Positions 5,545 through 7,814 of a stretch of DNA of 7,814 nt are shown piece after piece (position 1 is the stretch's first letter; each line of letters starts with the position of its first letter). The position numbers were made by a program, and so were the translations under genes. Source of the DNA: an uncultured Oscillospiraceae bacterium (lineage in GTDB: Bacteria; Bacillota; Clostridia; Oscillospirales; Oscillospiraceae); contig CAJOIG010000072.1 in assembly GCA_905234575.1 (NCBI GenBank), positions 1 to 7,814 on the forward strand, written 5' to 3'. The notes below the pieces were generated by a model, which saw only the letters and a list, made by a program, of their open reading frames with translations, ran no database searches and was not told the origin of the DNA.

Positions 5545-6603
5545 TCACATCCCCGCTTTCATAAAGGCGTAGAGTTCGTTTCGGCCCATGGGCACGATCT
5601 CGCAGCGGCCAAGCGCCCGCGGCACGACGACGTTCACGCGCACGCCGCTGCGCTTCTTGTCCGAGAGCATATAAGGCATGAGCTCATCGAGGGACACATC
5701 GGTTCGTGTGGGAAGGCCAAAGCGAGCGAGAGCGGCCTCGGCGCTGAAGGCGAGGTCTTCGTCGGCAAAGCCCGTCCGCATCGCCGCCCGGCAGACAGTT
5801 GCCGTACCGATGGCTACGGACTGCCCATGGGTCTGTTTGAAATCGGAATATGCCTCCACGGCGTGGCCCAGCGTGTGGCCGAGATTCAGAAGAGCACGCC
5901 GACCGGTGTCAAACTCGTCCGCCGCAACGATGTCCCGCTTATGGGCGACGCATCGCGCGATGACGCTCTCCCGATCAAGGCTCGGACCGTCCCGCAGAAG
6001 CTCGGAAAACAGCGGCGCGTCGAAGAGAATCGCTGTCTTGACGACCTCCGCGCAGCCATCGGCAAAAACGCTCTCCGGCAGGGTGGTCAGGGCGTCCAGA
6101 TCGCACAACACCGCACGCGGCTGCCAGAAGGCGCCCATGAGGTTTTTCCCGGCGGGGAGGTCCACGGCGGTCTTGCCGCCCACCGAGGAATCCACCGCGG
6201 CCAGCAGCGTCGTGGGGCACTGGAGGTAGGAGATCCCCCGCATATACACCGCCGCGGCAAAACCGGTGAGGTCCCCGACCATACCGCCGCCAAGGGCGAC
6301 GAGCGCGTCCGTGCGAGTGATCTCCGCTCCGGGAAGAAAGTTCAGAAGATCGAGCAGGGTGGAGGCGGTCTTTGTGCTCTCGCCGTGGGGAAGGACGTAT
6401 TCAAACGCTGTCAGTCCTGCATCCCGCAGGGCGGCGAGGACAGCCTTTCCGTGCAGAGGGAAAACCGTGTCATCCGAGACGACGACGGCACGCCGCGCTT
6501 TGGGGCAGACCGCGCGCAGGCGTTCGCCGACGAGGGACAGCATGCCGCTGCCGAGCTCGACCCGGTAGGGGGTGGAGGCGGAAACCTCCAGGATGGCGCT
6601 CAT
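5545..6603 (-). CDS. aroB: 3-dehydroquinate synthase
   Basis: It cyclises DAHP to 3-dehydroquinate using NAD and a divalent metal, the second pathway step. The 352-aa length is typical. Motifs in order are GESTKT at 74-79, the NAD loop ALGGGMVGDLTGF at 103-115, PTTLLAAVDSSVGGKTA at 130-146 with Asp138 and Lys144, GKN at 152-154, CAEVVK at 184-189 with metal ligand Glu186, NLGHTLGHAVE at 240-250 with metal ligand His243, HGQSVAIG at 259-266 with metal ligand His259, and DKKRSG at 315-320. Two family positions are slightly unusual (GMAEVIK reads GCAEVVK; HGEAVA reads HGQSVA), with the ligands themselves kept. The ATG overlaps the tyrA stop (ATGA) and AAGGAGGA lies 9 nt upstream (6613-6620). Confidence 0.97.
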   Translation of the reverse strand: MSAILEVSASTPYRVELGSGMLSLVGERLRAVCPKARRAVVVSDDTVFPLHGKAVLAALRDAGLTAFEYVLPHGESTKTASTLLDLLNFLPGAEITRTDALVALGGGMVGDLTGFAAAVYMRGISYLQCPTTLLAAVDSSVGGKTAVDLPAGKNLMGAFWQPRAVLCDLDALTTLPESVFADGCAEVVKTAILFDAPLFSELLRDGPSLDRESVIARCVAHKRDIVAADEFDTGRRALLNLGHTLGHAVEAYSDFKQTHGQSVAIGTATVCRAAMRTGFADEDLAFSAEAALARFGLPTRTDVSLDELMPYMLSDKKRSGVRVNVVVPRALGRCEIVPMGRNELYAFMKAGM

Positions 6604-7433
6604 CCGTCGATCTCCTCCTTCCGACGCTTTCCTTCCTCGAACAGTTTCTCCAGGGTTTCCCGGTCGTTTGCCTCGATGGCGTCCCGGTATTTCCGCAGAC
6701 TCACGAGAATGGTGTCGAGCTCCGTCAGCATATTCTCGCGGTTTTCAAGGATGAGCTCGCTCCACATGGCGGGGTTCAGCCACGCAACGCGGGTCATGTC
6801 CCGATAGCTGCCGGCGGAGAAGCCCTTATGCCGACCGGCGGTAGGACTCTTTATGTAGGCATTTGAGACGACGTGGGCAAGCTGAGAGGTGAAGGCGATC
6901 ATCTCGTCGTGCGCCTCGGCAGTGGTGACGCTGATGCGACCGAAGCCCAGGGGCTTCAGGAGAGCTTTTACCCGCGCGAGCAGCTCGATGTCGTCGTACC
7001 TCGGCGGTACGATCACCATGGGCGCGCGGTCAAACAGGTTCGCCTTCGCGTATTTGAGGCCGGAAAACTGCGTGCCGGCCATGGGATGCCCGCCGACGAA
7101 GGTGAAGCCGTACTCCTCCGCGAGAGGAAAGGCCGCGGAGCAGATGGCTGCCTTGGTGCCGCCGCAATCCATGACGATGCCGGTTTTGGAGAACTTCGAG
7201 GCGTTCTCCCGCAGGTAGTCGATGCAGATCTCGGGGTAGGCGGCGAGCAGGACGAGCTCACATTCGCCCAAAAGCTCCGGCGTCAGGATGCCGTCGATGT
7301 CTCCGGCGAGCAGGGCGAATTCCTCCGTCCTCCGCGACCCTGCGCAGCCGAGGACTGTCGTTCCTCCGGCCCGCTGGAACGCCTTGGCCAGCGAGCCGCC
7401 GATGAGGCCGAGTCCGACGATACCGACCGTCAT
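6600..7433 (-). CDS. tyrA: Prephenate/arogenate dehydrogenase, TyrA family, no ACT domain
   Basis: It oxidatively decarboxylates prephenate to 4-hydroxyphenylpyruvate (or arogenate to tyrosine). The N-terminal Rossmann motif VGLGLIGGS at 6-14 binds NAD(P). DCGGTKAAI follows at 89-97, GGHPMAGTQFSGL at 114-126 with catalytic His116, the helical-domain SQLAHVVSNAY at 183-193 with His187, and SAGSYRDMTRVAW at 206-218 with Arg215 likely binding the substrate carboxylate. At 277 aa it consists of the two core domains only. There is no C-terminal ACT domain and no fused chorismate mutase, so feedback control by tyrosine through an ACT domain is not expected. Preference for prephenate over arogenate cannot be settled by eye. 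The ATG at 7433 is chosen over an upstream in-frame ATG at 7514 because it begins directly at the Rossmann strand, forms an ATGA overlap with aroF and has GGGAGG 7 nt upstream. Confidence 0.94.
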   Translation of the reverse strand: MTVGIVGLGLIGGSLAKAFQRAGGTTVLGCAGSRRTEEFALLAGDIDGILTPELLGECELVLLAAYPEICIDYLRENASKFSKTGIVMDCGGTKAAICSAAFPLAEEYGFTFVGGHPMAGTQFSGLKYAKANLFDRAPMVIVPPRYDDIELLARVKALLKPLGFGRISVTTAEAHDEMIAFTSQLAHVVSNAYIKSPTAGRHKGFSAGSYRDMTRVAWLNPAMWSELILENRENMLTELDTILVSLRKYRDAIEANDRETLEKLFEEGKRRKEEIDG

Positions 7434-7814
7434 GACACAGCCTCCCGGACCTTGCGGACCTTCCGCATCAGTGTGTCGAACTGGGCGGGAGTGAGGGACT
7501 GGGCGCCGTCGCACAGCGCGTGGAGAGGGTCGTTGTGGACCTCGATCATGAGTCCGTCCGCGCCGCAGGCTGCCGCCGCAAGCGCCATGGAGGGAACCAG
7601 GCTCGCCTGACCCGTGGCGTGGCTGGGATCCACGATCACGGGCAGATGGGTGAGCTCCTTGAGCACCGGCACGGCGGAAAGATCCAGCGTGTTCCGGGTG
7701 TAGGTCTCAAAGGTGCGGATGCCGCGCTCGCAGAGGATGACGTTCTCGTTCCCGCCCGCGAGGATGTACTCCGCGCTCATAAGCAGCTCTTTGATGGAGT
7801 TGGCAAGACCGCGC
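7430..7814 (-). CDS. aroF: 3-deoxy-7-phosphoheptulonate (DAHP) synthase, type I-beta, C-terminal part
   Basis: It condenses PEP with erythrose-4-phosphate, committing carbon to the aromatic pathway. Only the last 127 residues are in the window; the frame is open through the right edge, and the ATG at 7780 is an internal Met. Visible motifs are SIKELLMSAEYILAGGN, then ILCERGIRTFE, VDPSHATGQ (metal-binding His) and IEVHNDPLHALCDGAQSLTP, which carries the Glu and Asp metal-ligand region. This is the KDO8P-synthase-related type I-beta form common in Firmicutes and Thermotoga, not the E. coli AroG type. The C-terminus ends soon after the barrel, so no chorismate mutase is fused there; whether an N-terminal regulatory domain exists is outside view. 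It is the first visible gene of the operon, and its stop overlaps the tyrA ATG. Confidence 0.95.
   Translation of the reverse strand, partial: RGLANSIKELLMSAEYILAGGNENVILCERGIRTFETYTRNTLDLSAVPVLKELTHLPVIVDPSHATGQASLVPSMALAAAACGADGLMIEVHNDPLHALCDGAQSLTPAQFDTLMRKVRKVREAVS

Larger units (their letters stand above)
1409..7814 (-). other. Aromatic biosynthesis operon: aroF-tyrA-aroB-aroA-aroC-chorismate mutase-aroE/aroK-aroQ
   Basis: Eight consecutive reading frames on the - strand have no usable intergenic space. The junctions are ATGA overlaps at aroF/tyrA (7430-7433), tyrA/aroB (6600-6603), aroA/aroC (4323-4326) and aroK/aroQ (1837-1840), a 10-nt overlap at aroC/chorismate mutase, an 8-nt overlap at chorismate mutase/aroE, and a 1-nt gap at aroB/aroA. 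Strong GGAGG-like sites lie inside the preceding gene at all junctions except aroB/aroA. The set covers every enzyme from DAHP synthase to chorismate plus two steps towards tyrosine. Co-transcription and translational coupling are inferred from this layout. The 5' end and promoter lie outside the window, and transcription should stop at the hairpin at 1325-1370. Confidence 0.9.

Noticed and set aside
5275..6807. 510-codon open frame on the + strand opposite aroB and the start of aroA
   Set aside because: It mirrors aroB/aroA codons in a GC-rich genome, shows no recognisable domain, and the - strand proteins have complete catalytic motifs.
7434..7514. Upstream ATG adding 27 residues to TyrA
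   Set aside because: The added residues are out-of-frame aroF sequence and precede the Rossmann first strand; GGGAGG supports the ATG at 7433.
1..7814. CRISPR arrays, insertion sequences, tRNA or rRNA genes, riboswitches
   Set aside because: No regularly spaced repeats, transposase motifs, cloverleaf or conserved leader elements were seen; nearly all bases belong to housekeeping genes.

Overview
The window is GC-rich and compactly coded. It has strong GGAGG-type ribosome binding sites, a sigma-A-like promoter, and protein variants that I associate, from memory, with gut Clostridia (Oscillospiraceae or Lachnospiraceae relatives). That placement is an inference from motif style, not a database match.

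Left part (1-1306, + strand): the 3' portion of a PLP-dependent class I/II aminotransferase gene runs in from the left edge and ends at 967. A strong extended -10 promoter follows directly (976-1004). It drives a small membrane-protein gene whose real start is a TTG at 1040, giving 88 aa of the 'Y(I/V)DP' type, with no named function. A perfect 19-bp hairpin (1325-1370) lies between this gene and the end of the opposing operon and probably terminates both.

Right part (1409-7814, - strand, transcribed right to left): one tightly packed operon encodes the shikimate pathway and the first steps beyond it. In transcription order the genes are DAHP synthase (aroF, cut by the right edge), prephenate/arogenate dehydrogenase (tyrA), 3-dehydroquinate synthase (aroB), EPSP synthase (aroA), chorismate synthase (aroC), an AroQ-class chorismate mutase, a fused shikimate dehydrogenase-shikimate kinase (aroE-aroK), and type II 3-dehydroquinase (aroQ). 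Every junction overlaps by 4 to 10 nt, except aroB/aroA, which has a 1-nt gap. All but that junction have a clear Shine-Dalgarno within the preceding gene, so the set looks translationally coupled.

Together the operon supplies all seven enzymatic steps from erythrose-4-phosphate and phosphoenolpyruvate to chorismate. Chorismate mutase and TyrA then divert chorismate towards tyrosine. Prephenate dehydratase (phenylalanine branch) and the final aromatic aminotransferase are not in the window; the aminotransferase at the left edge is of a different type and has separate transcription. The operon promoter and any leader control (T-box, attenuator) lie beyond the right edge. No mobile element, CRISPR array, tRNA or rRNA is visible. 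I see no clearly novel system. The most notable points are the aroE-aroK fusion, diverged active-site motifs in AroA and AroC, and the small uncharacterised membrane protein with its own promoter.
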